From the NCBI RefSeq assembly GCF_009910365.1, contig NZ_CP036423.1, positions 1,426,001 to 1,490,000 of the forward strand: a stretch of DNA of 64,000 nt. The letters are read 5' to 3'. Below, piece by piece: positions 36,761-45,217 of the stretch; within the stretch, counting starts at the first letter, position 1; the number at the start of each line of letters is the position of its first letter. Below the pieces are notes generated by a model. The model saw only the letters and a program-made list of their open reading frames with translations. It did not search any database and had not been told where the DNA came from. Position numbers and translations under genes: made by a program. This stretch comes from Aequoribacter fuscus (GTDB lineage Bacteria; Pseudomonadota; Gammaproteobacteria; Pseudomonadales; Halieaceae).

Positions 36761-38298
36761 GCCCTGTTGAAGAGGTCGTACAGGGACTGAAACAAGGGTT
36801 TTAGTTGTCGATATTGCTGCAGGTAGACCTGCTGGTATATTCCATCGTACAGCAGAGCGTTGGTTGTATTTGGTTCAAAGCGCTGACCAGTGCCTGTCAT
36901 CGCTTGGCAAGCAGCTTCCATTGTCGGGTACATTCCCAGGGCTGCAGCACCTAGGATGGCGGCACCTAGGCCGCTGGCTTCGTAGGTCGAGGGTCGTTCG
37001 CACGGACAGTTCAGTACATCGGCAAGGATCTGCATGACGCCGTCGCTTTGTGATCCGCCGCCAGCAACGCGGCAGTAGAGCAAGGGTTGTTTGCCACGTT
37101 TTTCGAGTAATTCTTTGCCCTCGCGCAGGCCGAAAGCCAGTCCCTCGATCAAGGCGCGGTAAATGTGGGCTTTGGTGTGCGTATCGGTAAAGCCGATGAT
37201 GCTGCCACGCGCCTCGGGTCCGGGTTCTCCCAAACCCGGATTCCAGTAGGGTTGTAGCACTAAGCCTTCGGCCCCAGCTTTAGTCGAATTCAGGAAGTGT
37301 TCTATGGCCGATTCATCGGGCGACGCGGTAGTCGTATTGGCTAAACCGAATACATTCTTTAACCAGTTGACCATCCAGAAGCCGCGAAATATTTGCACTT
37401 CAAGGTTGAAGACTCCGGGCATCGCGGCAGGATAGGGCGGAATAAACGGTCTGGGCTCTAGGTACTTGTGATGTGTGACGTTAATGGTTGCCGTGGTGCC
37501 ACATGAGATGCTGCCGACGCTGGGGTCGACACAGCCACTGCCGAGCACCTCACAAGCTTTGTCGGCGGCGCCAGCGATCACAGGGGTGTTGAGTGGGATG
37601 CCTGTTTCCTTGCTGCACTCTTGTGTGATTCGGCCGAGCTCGTCGCCCGTTTGAACCAATCGCGGTAGCTGGTCGCGTCTTACCGGCATGCAGCTCCATT
37701 TCCAATCGCTGTCTTTACACCAATCCTGAGCTTTGTAATCGAAGGGGATATAGCCAACTTGGTTCCCAACGCTGTCGGCCAGTTCGCCGGTGAGTTTGAA
37801 ATTCAAGTAGCCTGACAGCAGCACAAAGTGAGCTGTGTGTTTCCAAACTTCGGGTTCGTTCTGCGCGATCCAATTGATTTCACAGGCTTGCTCTAGAGCA
37901 TCGATGGTGGGCTTTAGCCCGAGCAGACGGAACAAAATGCGCCACACAAGAGGGCGCCGTGATCTGATTTCCGCTAACCGTTGGTCTGGCCAAATAATCG
38001 CTGGCCGCAGTGGCGTTCCGCTTGCATCAAGATTGATGACTGTGGCTCTTTGTGTGGTGGGAACCACCGCTTTTATTTGCTTGGCTTGAACTCGATTCTG
38101 ACTCCACAGCTGCTGACAGACGCGACACAGAGCCTGATAGAACGCGTCGACGTCATGCTCCATCCAGCCTGGCTGCGGGTGCTGATAATCGTCCAGGGCC
38201 ACCTGCGCTTTGTCGATTAACTCGCCCTGGCGGTTAAACGCCAAGGCTCGGATGCTTTGCGTGCCATTGTCGATGGCCAGAATCAGATCTTCTGTCAT
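36757..38298 (-). CDS. FGGY-family carbohydrate kinase
   Basis: 513 residues. ATP-dependent polyol/sugar kinase: N-terminal phosphate-1 motif LAIDNGTQSIRALAF, IIWPDQR, VIAGAADKACEVLGSG and SISCGTTATINVT (phosphate 2), and RVAGGGSQSDGVMQILADVL in the C-terminal FGGY signature region. The substrate is not fixed; position behind a glpD-like and an AGPS-like oxidase suggests glycerol or another polyol. Third gene of a leftward operon (15-bp gap). Confidence 0.88.
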   Translation of the reverse strand: MTEDLILAIDNGTQSIRALAFNRQGELIDKAQVALDDYQHPQPGWMEHDVDAFYQALCRVCQQLWSQNRVQAKQIKAVVPTTQRATVINLDASGTPLRPAIIWPDQRLAEIRSRRPLVWRILFRLLGLKPTIDALEQACEINWIAQNEPEVWKHTAHFVLLSGYLNFKLTGELADSVGNQVGYIPFDYKAQDWCKDSDWKWSCMPVRRDQLPRLVQTGDELGRITQECSKETGIPLNTPVIAGAADKACEVLGSGCVDPSVGSISCGTTATINVTHHKYLEPRPFIPPYPAAMPGVFNLEVQIFRGFWMVNWLKNVFGLANTTTASPDESAIEHFLNSTKAGAEGLVLQPYWNPGLGEPGPEARGSIIGFTDTHTKAHIYRALIEGLAFGLREGKELLEKRGKQPLLYCRVAGGGSQSDGVMQILADVLNCPCERPSTYEASGLGAAILGAAALGMYPTMEAACQAMTGTGQRFEPNTTNALLYDGIYQQVYLQQYRQLKPLFQSLYDLFNRA

Positions 38299-38313
38299 GG
38301 TGCTACCTAATTG

Positions 38314-39729
38314 TTATTCTTCTGGGAGCAAGTTCCCTGGGTTCATAATACCCTTTGGATCAATGGCGTGCTTCACGGTTCTGAGTAATTCAATGCCTTG
38401 GTCACCCAAATCGTGATGCAGGTATTGGCGGCGCAAGCGTCCAGATCCATGGTGATGGGCGATACCCCCACCGGCCGCAGCCGTTGCTGTGAGCGCTTTG
38501 TCCCACGCCTCAAAGTACAGCGCTTCCATCTCTGCGGCATCGGTTGGCGCACACGCGAAGGTGAAGTAGAGGTTAATACCCGATCGATACACATGCGAGC
38601 TGTGGGCTGAAGCGAGCGCAATGCTCGGCACGGTTTGTAAGGCTGCAACGGTATTGTTATACACCGCATCAATTTGCTGCCAAGTGGCCGATACCTCGAT
38701 CGTATCGGCGATGACGCCCATATTTAGCAGGTCGACCCATTCAGGCACATGATTGCGGTGGTCTAACCAGCCTTTAGTGACCGAACTGTCGGCTTCCACC
38801 AGGCCTACCGTATCGGCGATAGCTCGAATGGCCTCGAGTTCCGCTGTGACACGACCGGCGGGACCCTCGTGCACCATGAGCAGTAAGCCCGAATCGTCAG
38901 ACTCGTAGTTGGGGAACAAACGAGTCACTTCCGAAGCGTCGTACTGACGCATGACGGGTGGTCGCCAATCGGCCTGCACAATCTGTCGCTGCGCTTCAAA
39001 CCCTTGTGCCATCGAGTGGCAGTAGAACGCGCTGAACTCTCGCGCTTCAGGTTGCCGTCTTAGGGATAGAGTGACCTTGGTGACGACGCCCATGATGCCT
39101 TCTGCGCCCATAATTAAGTGGCGCAGATCGGGACCGGCCGCAGCGCGCGGCGCCTTGCCAAGTGTTACGATTTCACCGTTGGGTAGCACCACTTCCATGG
39201 CATAAATAATGTCCTCGATGTTGCCATAAGCTGTCGAAAACTGACCCGAGGCGCGGGTTGATACCCAGCCGCCAACGGTCGAAATTGCGACCGACTGAGG
39301 CCAATGCCCAATGGTTAGGCCGTGTGCAGCGACGGCTTCTTCGGCTTCTAAACCATTTTTGCCCGCCTCGAAAGTGGCCAGTAGATCGGTCGGGTTAATG
39401 TCGCAGACCTGATTCATACGGCTCATATCCAGCAGAATATCGTCACCTTGCGGTTCAATGCCGCCACAGACACCACTGCCCAAGCCGTAGGGGATTACCG
39501 CGATAGCATGCTGGTTGGCATAGCGGATCAGCGCCTGCACCTCTGCAGTGGTGGTGGGGCTGACAACGCAGGCCGGTGCGGTCACGGTTTGCCCGCGCCA
39601 GTCGCGATAGTGCTTGACGCACCAGCGGTCAAACCGGCGTTGATGCGTGTCTGCCTCGGCTGAGGATACCTTCGAAGCGCCGAGTAGGTCGCTGAGAGCT
39701 TGGGTATGAGAAAAAGTCATTGTGGACAC
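38314..39729 (-). CDS. FAD-binding oxidase, alkyl-DHAP-synthase-like
   Basis: 471 residues. FAD_binding_4 domain (VVSPTTTAEVQALIRYANQHAIAVIPYGLGSGVCGG; GGWVSTRASGQFSTAYGNIED) and a C-terminal FAD-oxidase domain with PPVMRQYDASEV and the AGPS-like active-site stretch GGGIAHHHGSGRLRR. Eukaryotic AGPS uses the same His-rich motif to make ether bonds on DHAP; bacterial homologues are annotated broadly as glycolate/lactate-type oxidases. It starts 1 bp after the glpD-like stop, so the two are coupled. Confidence 0.85.
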   Translation of the reverse strand: MSTMTFSHTQALSDLLGASKVSSAEADTHQRRFDRWCVKHYRDWRGQTVTAPACVVSPTTTAEVQALIRYANQHAIAVIPYGLGSGVCGGIEPQGDDILLDMSRMNQVCDINPTDLLATFEAGKNGLEAEEAVAAHGLTIGHWPQSVAISTVGGWVSTRASGQFSTAYGNIEDIIYAMEVVLPNGEIVTLGKAPRAAAGPDLRHLIMGAEGIMGVVTKVTLSLRRQPEAREFSAFYCHSMAQGFEAQRQIVQADWRPPVMRQYDASEVTRLFPNYESDDSGLLLMVHEGPAGRVTAELEAIRAIADTVGLVEADSSVTKGWLDHRNHVPEWVDLLNMGVIADTIEVSATWQQIDAVYNNTVAALQTVPSIALASAHSSHVYRSGINLYFTFACAPTDAAEMEALYFEAWDKALTATAAAGGGIAHHHGSGRLRRQYLHHDLGDQGIELLRTVKHAIDPKGIMNPGNLLPEE

Positions 39730-39730
39730 C

Positions 39731-41302
39731 TTAGTGAATGTGTTGTCTTGATGCTTTGTCGATTTCTAAGCAGTGAGTCACCTCGTGTTTGCGTCGATCA
39801 TCACTCCAGTTAAGCAGCTCAGCCATGACGCGCGAGGCGGGTTCTAGTGAGTCGATGCCTCCGCGGTCGTCAAACCATGCGCGGCTGCTGCGGCGCGCCC
39901 AGTAATCTTCGAGTCGAAGAGCTCCTTCGACAAGCACAGCGTAGCGAACCTCGGCTTCAAGGCCCGTCCCCATGGTATAGACTTCATTGATCTCGCTGCC
40001 GTACATACGTCGCCAGCGGGTGAGCGTGATCTCATCAAGCTTCGTAAGATCTGCGTAAAGTATCGATTCGCCACCGGGGAGCGGTAGTGTTGCAGTGGTG
40101 CAAGGTTTTGCTTCGATGTTTAAGATGTCGATGGCCCGATCAACGATTCGTTCTGCCATGGCTCGGTAGGCCGACAGCTTGCCGCCGGCGATGCTGAGCA
40201 TGCCCATGGGGCCTTCCCAGACTTCGTCCTTACGGGAGATTTCGTTGGCTTTGCCCTCGGTGCTGCCGACTAAGGGGCGTACTCCTGACCATACCGAGAC
40301 CACATCTTCTGCGCTAAGATGGGTGTTGGGAAAGTACCGGTTAGTCGTGTTAAAAAGATAGTCGATATCTTTGGCGTAAACGTCGGGCCAGTAATCACTG
40401 TCGGGGTAAAACTCATCGGTTGTGCCAAGATAGGTGTAATCGCCTGCGGGCACGGCAAAGATTTTGCGCTTATCTCGTGTCGACATCACCACAGTATTGT
40501 TCACTTTTAGTCGATGGGCAGCCACCACCACATGAATTCCGCGGCTTAACGCCAGTCGCGGAGCCTGCGCAGGGTTTTCCAGTTGGCAGAGTTGATCAAC
40601 CCAAGGCCCTGCGGCGTTGATGACCAATTTGGCTTTGATCGTAGCCTTGGTATCGTCTTCTGGTAGGCGCGACTCAGCGGTAAGTGAAAAATCGCCGTCA
40701 CGCGATACCTCGGTGACTGCTAGATAATTACCGACCACTGCGCCTTCGGCTTTTGCTGAGCGGATGGTAGCGAGCGTAAGCCGCGCGTCGTCCGTTAAGA
40801 ATTCTGGGTATACGATGGCGTTATGCGCCCCTTCGGTCGCCAAGCTCGGTTCTTGTGCCTTGAGTTTGGCAACGGACCAAACCTGGTGCTTGTCTTCTTT
40901 GCCGACCTTGCCAAGAAATTCGTAGACTTTTAAGGCAATCCGTAAAAACATTGATTCAACGCGCGAGCGCGTGGTCAATATGTACGGTGATTTGGTCGCT
41001 AAATGCGGCGCGATAGAATGCAAAATAGCGCGTTCCGACGCGCTCTCTTTAACCACCGGTATGTCGCCTTGAACGAGGTAGCGCAAGCCGCCGTGAATCA
41101 TTTTGGAGCTTCGACTGCTGGTCCCGCTTGCAAAGTCTTGTGCTTCTAATAGGGCGACTTTCAATCCTCGGAGCGCGGCGTCGCGGGCGATGCCGGCGCC
41201 GGTAATGCCTCCACCGATAACCGCTAAGTCGAAGCATGTCGCTTCGAGTGTCTGCTTTAGCTCGGTTCGATCAGCGCAATTTAAAGCTGAGTTTCGTGAC
41301 AT
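39731..41302 (-). CDS. glpD: FAD-dependent glycerol-3-phosphate dehydrogenase
   Basis: 523 residues. Converts glycerol 3-phosphate to DHAP with electrons to quinone. Dinucleotide motif FDLAVIGGGITGAGIARDAALRG (about 24-46), LLEAQDFASGTSSRSSKMIHGGLRYL, and the DAO-type IAGGKLSAYRAMAERIVD. The C-terminal helical domain (EVRYAVLVEGALRLEDYWARRSSRAWFDDRGG) is typical of GlpD. First gene of the operon with the AGPS-like oxidase and FGGY kinase. No glpF or glpR is adjacent. Confidence 0.9.
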   Translation of the reverse strand: MSRNSALNCADRTELKQTLEATCFDLAVIGGGITGAGIARDAALRGLKVALLEAQDFASGTSSRSSKMIHGGLRYLVQGDIPVVKESASERAILHSIAPHLATKSPYILTTRSRVESMFLRIALKVYEFLGKVGKEDKHQVWSVAKLKAQEPSLATEGAHNAIVYPEFLTDDARLTLATIRSAKAEGAVVGNYLAVTEVSRDGDFSLTAESRLPEDDTKATIKAKLVINAAGPWVDQLCQLENPAQAPRLALSRGIHVVVAAHRLKVNNTVVMSTRDKRKIFAVPAGDYTYLGTTDEFYPDSDYWPDVYAKDIDYLFNTTNRYFPNTHLSAEDVVSVWSGVRPLVGSTEGKANEISRKDEVWEGPMGMLSIAGGKLSAYRAMAERIVDRAIDILNIEAKPCTTATLPLPGGESILYADLTKLDEITLTRWRRMYGSEINEVYTMGTGLEAEVRYAVLVEGALRLEDYWARRSSRAWFDDRGGIDSLEPASRVMAELLNWSDDRRKHEVTHCLEIDKASRQHIH

Positions 41303-41446
41303 AAGGCTTGCCTGAAGTAATTTTTGTCAGTCTACCATCGATTTTTAAAGTCTATTGTCTAATTTTGTACATTTTAGGCAAGACAAGGGCGGTCAACGGT
41401 CGCAAAATAGACACTATGCGATCACAACAACAATAATGAGGTTTCC

Positions 41447-42727
41447 ATGCGCCGACTTCTTCCTATCGCTTTTTTCGGTGTGCTGTTTCTTACGACGTGG
41501 CCTGCCGCTGCACAAAGTGAAGCGCTGGATAGCGCTCAACGAGATCCGCTCAGTGACGCTTGGTCAGCACTGATCGTTGCTATGCAGCAAGCTGAGAGCG
41601 AAGTGCGTGACTTTGAGTACTTCGATTCTGAGCAGGACCAAGCGCGGGCCTATTTGCTTTTGTCCCGAGCGCTTCTGAAAGGCATCGAGGAGCAGCTACT
41701 CAATGACCCGGATTTCCCACTGTTCAGGATCATGGATCCGCGCATGAAGGAGGGTGGCGACAACCCAGACCAGCGGTATTCGTTTGCCGAGATCAAAGGA
41801 AATACAGATTATGTGATTCGCGGCGAGCTCGGTTCGGCTGCGCGTCTTGAAGTGCAATTGTACGCTGGTCGGCCGTGGGCAAATGACGGCGAAAGTCTGG
41901 ATTATCTGGCGTTTGAAGACATCGAGCTTGATCGTGAGGGTCAGTTTGAGATTCGGGTGCTGAAACAATGCGGCCAAGGTCAGATGAACTGTGTAACCAA
42001 TCCCGAAAATACGACCACGGTCATGGTGCGCCAGATTTATGCAGATTGGAATACGCAGCCTGCAGGCGAGTTGCACATCGACCGAATCGGTTTCGAAGGC
42101 AGGCCCAAAGCTGCACCAACGCCTGAGAGTGTTGCTCAGCGCATTGAGGCCATGGCCTATACCATGCACCAGTCCGCCGTGACCTGGCCGCAGATGGTTA
42201 AGGAGCGTTACACCGATCGCCGCCCACCCAACGTCGTGAGCCCGTTAATGGATACGTTCAAGTTTGGTGGTGTGCGCGGTCGCTGGATGGCGAGTGGTCA
42301 TTTTAAGCTACAGCCCGGGCAGGCGCTGGTGATTAAGTCATGGCCTGTAGGTGCCCCTTATCAAGGCATACAGCTCACGGACCTGTGGTTTGCATCACTT
42401 GAGTACGCCAATCGCGTCACGAGTCTTACGCAGCGGCAGAGTGTGCTCGCACCCGATGGCGCGATTTATTACGTTATTACGAGCGAGGAAACGGGCTATC
42501 CAAACTGGCTTGATACTATGGGTTTAGAGCGGGGTGCGTTCATCATGCGATATGACGGCGTTGGTGGCGCGATTGAGCCTTCGCGATGGCCCAGTGCCCA
42601 ACTGGTTGATATAGACGATTTAAACGCTGTCATTCCGGGTTTTGAAGATACCAAGCTGACACCAGATGGTAGGGATCAGCAGCGGGCTTTGCGTCGAGCG
42701 CATGTTCAACAGCGATTCGGATTTTAA
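41447..42727 (+). CDS. Exported DUF1214-type protein
   Basis: 426 residues with a signal peptide (MRRLLPIAFFGVLFLTTWPAAAQS). The core EGGDNPDQRYSFAEIKGNTDYVIRGELG and the later YPNWLDTMGLERGAFIMRYDG match blocks in the two cytosolic DUF1214 proteins at 15.0 and 44.0 kb. The exported copy has a distinct insert (KQCGQGQMNCVTNPENTTT). Function unknown. A Crp-family gene starts 9 bp downstream, so it is probably co-transcribed. Confidence 0.82.
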   Translation: MRRLLPIAFFGVLFLTTWPAAAQSEALDSAQRDPLSDAWSALIVAMQQAESEVRDFEYFDSEQDQARAYLLLSRALLKGIEEQLLNDPDFPLFRIMDPRMKEGGDNPDQRYSFAEIKGNTDYVIRGELGSAARLEVQLYAGRPWANDGESLDYLAFEDIELDREGQFEIRVLKQCGQGQMNCVTNPENTTTVMVRQIYADWNTQPAGELHIDRIGFEGRPKAAPTPESVAQRIEAMAYTMHQSAVTWPQMVKERYTDRRPPNVVSPLMDTFKFGGVRGRWMASGHFKLQPGQALVIKSWPVGAPYQGIQLTDLWFASLEYANRVTSLTQRQSVLAPDGAIYYVITSEETGYPNWLDTMGLERGAFIMRYDGVGGAIEPSRWPSAQLVDIDDLNAVIPGFEDTKLTPDGRDQQRALRRAHVQQRFGF

Positions 42728-42736
42728 GGTTAGACT

Positions 42737-43450
42737 ATGAATAACCCAGGACTTGCCAAATTTTTGCGCAGTGTTTCGGTTTTTTCAGAGCTTAGTGATG
42801 ACCGCTGTGACGAGTTAATTTCGTGCAGTTCGGTCGAACGCTTTGATCGACGCACGGTAATACAGCGCAGTGGGGACCCCCATCATCATTTATACATTGT
42901 CATGACGGGCCGCTTAGAAATGGTCGCGCATTCGCCTTGGGGAGCCGAAATGACGATTGCCGTGTTCGGGCCTGGCAGCACCAGTAGCTGGGTGGCCTTA
43001 TTTTTGGATAGCCCAGCTGAACGTACCCTAGTCGCGACCCCCGATACGCGTTTATTGGCGATACCCGCGATACAGTTGCGGGCGTTTCTGGAGCGGCAGC
43101 CGGCCCTGTACCCAAAAGTGCTAACGCTGGACGGCAAGCGTTTTCGAGCTCTACTTGATCTTACAGCCTTGGTGCTTAATCCAGTTCGTTCCCAGCGGTT
43201 AGCGACCTTGTTGCTTATGATTGCGGATGTCAGTGGCGATACCAGCGCGCAACCCAAAGTGCTGCTGACGCATCATCAGCTGCAACAGCTGGCAAACTGT
43301 TCTCGACAAGTGCTGCACCGATGTTTACGAGAGCTGCAACAGGACGGTCTGATCAAACAGGGTTATGGCAGCATCCAAATTCAGGATGTTGCGGCCTTAA
43401 GTGCTTATGCAAAGCAAGCCGCGGCGGGTGACGCTAATCGATTATCTTAG
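42737..43450 (+). CDS. Crp/Fnr family transcriptional regulator
   Basis: 237 residues. N-terminal cyclic-nucleotide-binding-like beta roll (about 10-130; HHLYIVMTGRLEMVAHSPWGAEMTIAVFGPGS), dimer helix, and C-terminal winged helix (LLTHHQLQQLANCSRQVLHRCLRELQQDGLIKQGYGSIQIQD). No Fnr-type cysteine cluster is seen. It follows the exported DUF1214 gene and may control that or the later DUF1214-sulfotransferase unit (inference). Ends convergent with arfB, 17-bp overlap. Confidence 0.92.
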   Translation: MNNPGLAKFLRSVSVFSELSDDRCDELISCSSVERFDRRTVIQRSGDPHHHLYIVMTGRLEMVAHSPWGAEMTIAVFGPGSTSSWVALFLDSPAERTLVATPDTRLLAIPAIQLRAFLERQPALYPKVLTLDGKRFRALLDLTALVLNPVRSQRLATLLLMIADVSGDTSAQPKVLLTHHQLQQLANCSRQVLHRCLRELQQDGLIKQGYGSIQIQDVAALSAYAKQAAAGDANRLS

Positions 43451-43856
43451 AGCGCATGGCTTTTGTGCGCCCATGTAACGTTTTGCTGTCTAGGCGTTTT
43501 TTTTGCGAGCTGCGCGTTGGCTTGGTGGCTTTTCTCGGTTTGTCTTGATGGCCCGCTTTAAGTATTAACTGGCGTAAACGAGCTAATGCGTCCTCTTTGT
43601 TTTGCTCTTGGGTGCGATGGCGCTGCGCTTTGATCACAACCACCCCATCTTTTGTTATGCGCTGATCTGACAATTTTAGCAAACCTTGCTTGTAGGGCTC
43701 GGGCAGGCTCGATTGGTGAATGTCAAAGGTCAGATGAATAGCCGACGAGACCTTGTTGACGTTCTGGCCACCAGCGCCCTGTGCACGGATGGCGTGGTAA
43801 TCGATTTCGCTCATGGGAATCGCAATACTTTTCGTGATGGTAAGTGTAGCGCTCAT
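43434..43856 (-). CDS. arfB: Alternative ribosome-rescue factor B (peptidyl-tRNA hydrolase)
   Basis: 140 residues. Class I release-factor-like domain with the GGQ loop in RAQGAGGQNVNKVSSAIHL, then VVIKAQRHRTQEQNKEDALARL and a basic C-terminal tail (RKATKPTRSSQKKRLDSKTLHGRTKAMRSK) that would enter the empty mRNA channel of stalled ribosomes, as in E. coli YaeJ. Monocistronic. Confidence 0.95.
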   Translation of the reverse strand: MSATLTITKSIAIPMSEIDYHAIRAQGAGGQNVNKVSSAIHLTFDIHQSSLPEPYKQGLLKLSDQRITKDGVVVIKAQRHRTQEQNKEDALARLRQLILKAGHQDKPRKATKPTRSSQKKRLDSKTLHGRTKAMRSKIID

Positions 43857-43998
43857 GAAGGGTCCTTATCGTGAAGTCGATAGGCTACGGGATGTCGAGT
43901 ACAAAATCGAGTTGATGACCTAAAAAGATTCATGATGCTGCATCTCTATTCGCCATAAGCCATTTGGCGGATGTGTCCAGTGGAGGTAATGGGTAGGT

Positions 43999-44013
43999 TT
44001 AGACTCAGTCTAA
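43999..44013. promoter_or_regulatory. 15-nt perfect palindrome upstream of DUF1214 gene (pair 2)
   Basis: TTAGACT-C-AGTCTAA, ending 16 bp before the ATG at 44030. Its position suits an operator for a dimeric regulator. No regulator is proven; the nearby Crp-family protein is a candidate but the sequence is not a TGTGA-type Crp site. Confidence 0.45.
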
Positions 44014-44029
44014 TAATAACGGCGGTCCT

Positions 44030-45217
44030 ATGTACGGTGATAACCAGAATGATGAGTTCCTTCGTGCGCAATGGCGTGAGTTTTGCGGTCAGTTAGCCGA
44101 GGCGGGCGACTTAGTCTTTCGAGACACGGCACCCAACAACGATATCGATAGAGCCAAGGGATTGCGACTACTCGCCAGAAATATCGCCCTTGGTTTGCAG
44201 TTTAAATTGGAAAATAACGACCCGGGCTGTCCCGAGCTGCTGCATTACTTTGATCCTGTCCGCAAGCAAGGAGGCGATAACACCGATGCCCTGTATCGTG
44301 GCGCACCGATCAATGGCGAATTTACTTATAAAATTACAGGTTACCGAGGTAGCGCCAAATATTTTGCGGTAACCGTGCTCGAGGACGGCAATACACCGTG
44401 GGGTGGTGGGGTGGTTGCGAGTTTAATGGCGGCTGATATAGACGTAGACGAGACCGGTTATTTCGAGATCATATTAAGTCCCCATGCGCACTCGGGGAAT
44501 TGGATCAAGACAACGCCGGGGTCATGGCGCGTAACGTTTCGCGAGTTTTTTGCCGATTGGGCAAACGAGGCACCGATGGATGCGCGCATCGATATCCTAG
44601 ATCATGAACCGCAAGACCAGATTCCCAGTCCCGCTTCTGTGGCCGCGGGTTTGATAGATGCCGCGAGGTGGGTTAAAGAGTCGACCGAGTACTGGGCCAT
44701 GATGATTGCGCATTGGAAGAAGCGCCCACACCAGTTTATGTCGTATCGCCAACTTGAAGATAACGCGATCGACGCCACTCCCGGTGGCGAGCCACTAATC
44801 GCCTATTGGCAAGTGGCACAAAACGAAGCGCTGATTGTTAGAGTCAGACCACCCGAAGCCGATTACTGGGCAGTAGAGTTTGGTAATCATTGGTGGGAAA
44901 CCATGGATTACCGCTATCGTTTGTGCAGCACAAACTGTCACCATGCCGTGCTCGAGGACTCGGGGGAACTTTTACTTGTGATATCACACGACGATCCCGG
45001 CGTTCCTAACTGGCTAGATCCCTCGGGTCACGAGGAGGGCTACATTACGGTGCGCTGGATGGGGGCGGCGCATTATCCGCAGCCTGTGTGCGAGAAGGTG
45101 GCCCGTAACAATTTAGAGGATCATTTGCCGCAAGGTCACAAGACAATCAGCAGCGAGCAGCGCATCGCGCAGCTGAGAGCGCGTCGCGCGGGTGTATTGA
45201 ATAGGTTCAAAGTATGA
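44030..45217 (+). CDS. DUF1214-type protein (pair 2)
   Basis: 395 residues, cytosolic. It shares with the pair-1 protein the opening FCGQLAEAGDLVFRD, the core QGGDNTDALYRGAPINGEFTYKITGYRG, the aromatic stretch DYWAVEFGNHWWETMDYRYR and the late VPNWLDPSGHEEGYITVRWMG. Function unknown. It overlaps the sulfotransferase by ATGA, so translation is coupled. The perfect palindrome just upstream may be its operator. Confidence 0.8.
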   Translation: MYGDNQNDEFLRAQWREFCGQLAEAGDLVFRDTAPNNDIDRAKGLRLLARNIALGLQFKLENNDPGCPELLHYFDPVRKQGGDNTDALYRGAPINGEFTYKITGYRGSAKYFAVTVLEDGNTPWGGGVVASLMAADIDVDETGYFEIILSPHAHSGNWIKTTPGSWRVTFREFFADWANEAPMDARIDILDHEPQDQIPSPASVAAGLIDAARWVKESTEYWAMMIAHWKKRPHQFMSYRQLEDNAIDATPGGEPLIAYWQVAQNEALIVRVRPPEADYWAVEFGNHWWETMDYRYRLCSTNCHHAVLEDSGELLLVISHDDPGVPNWLDPSGHEEGYITVRWMGAAHYPQPVCEKVARNNLEDHLPQGHKTISSEQRIAQLRARRAGVLNRFKV

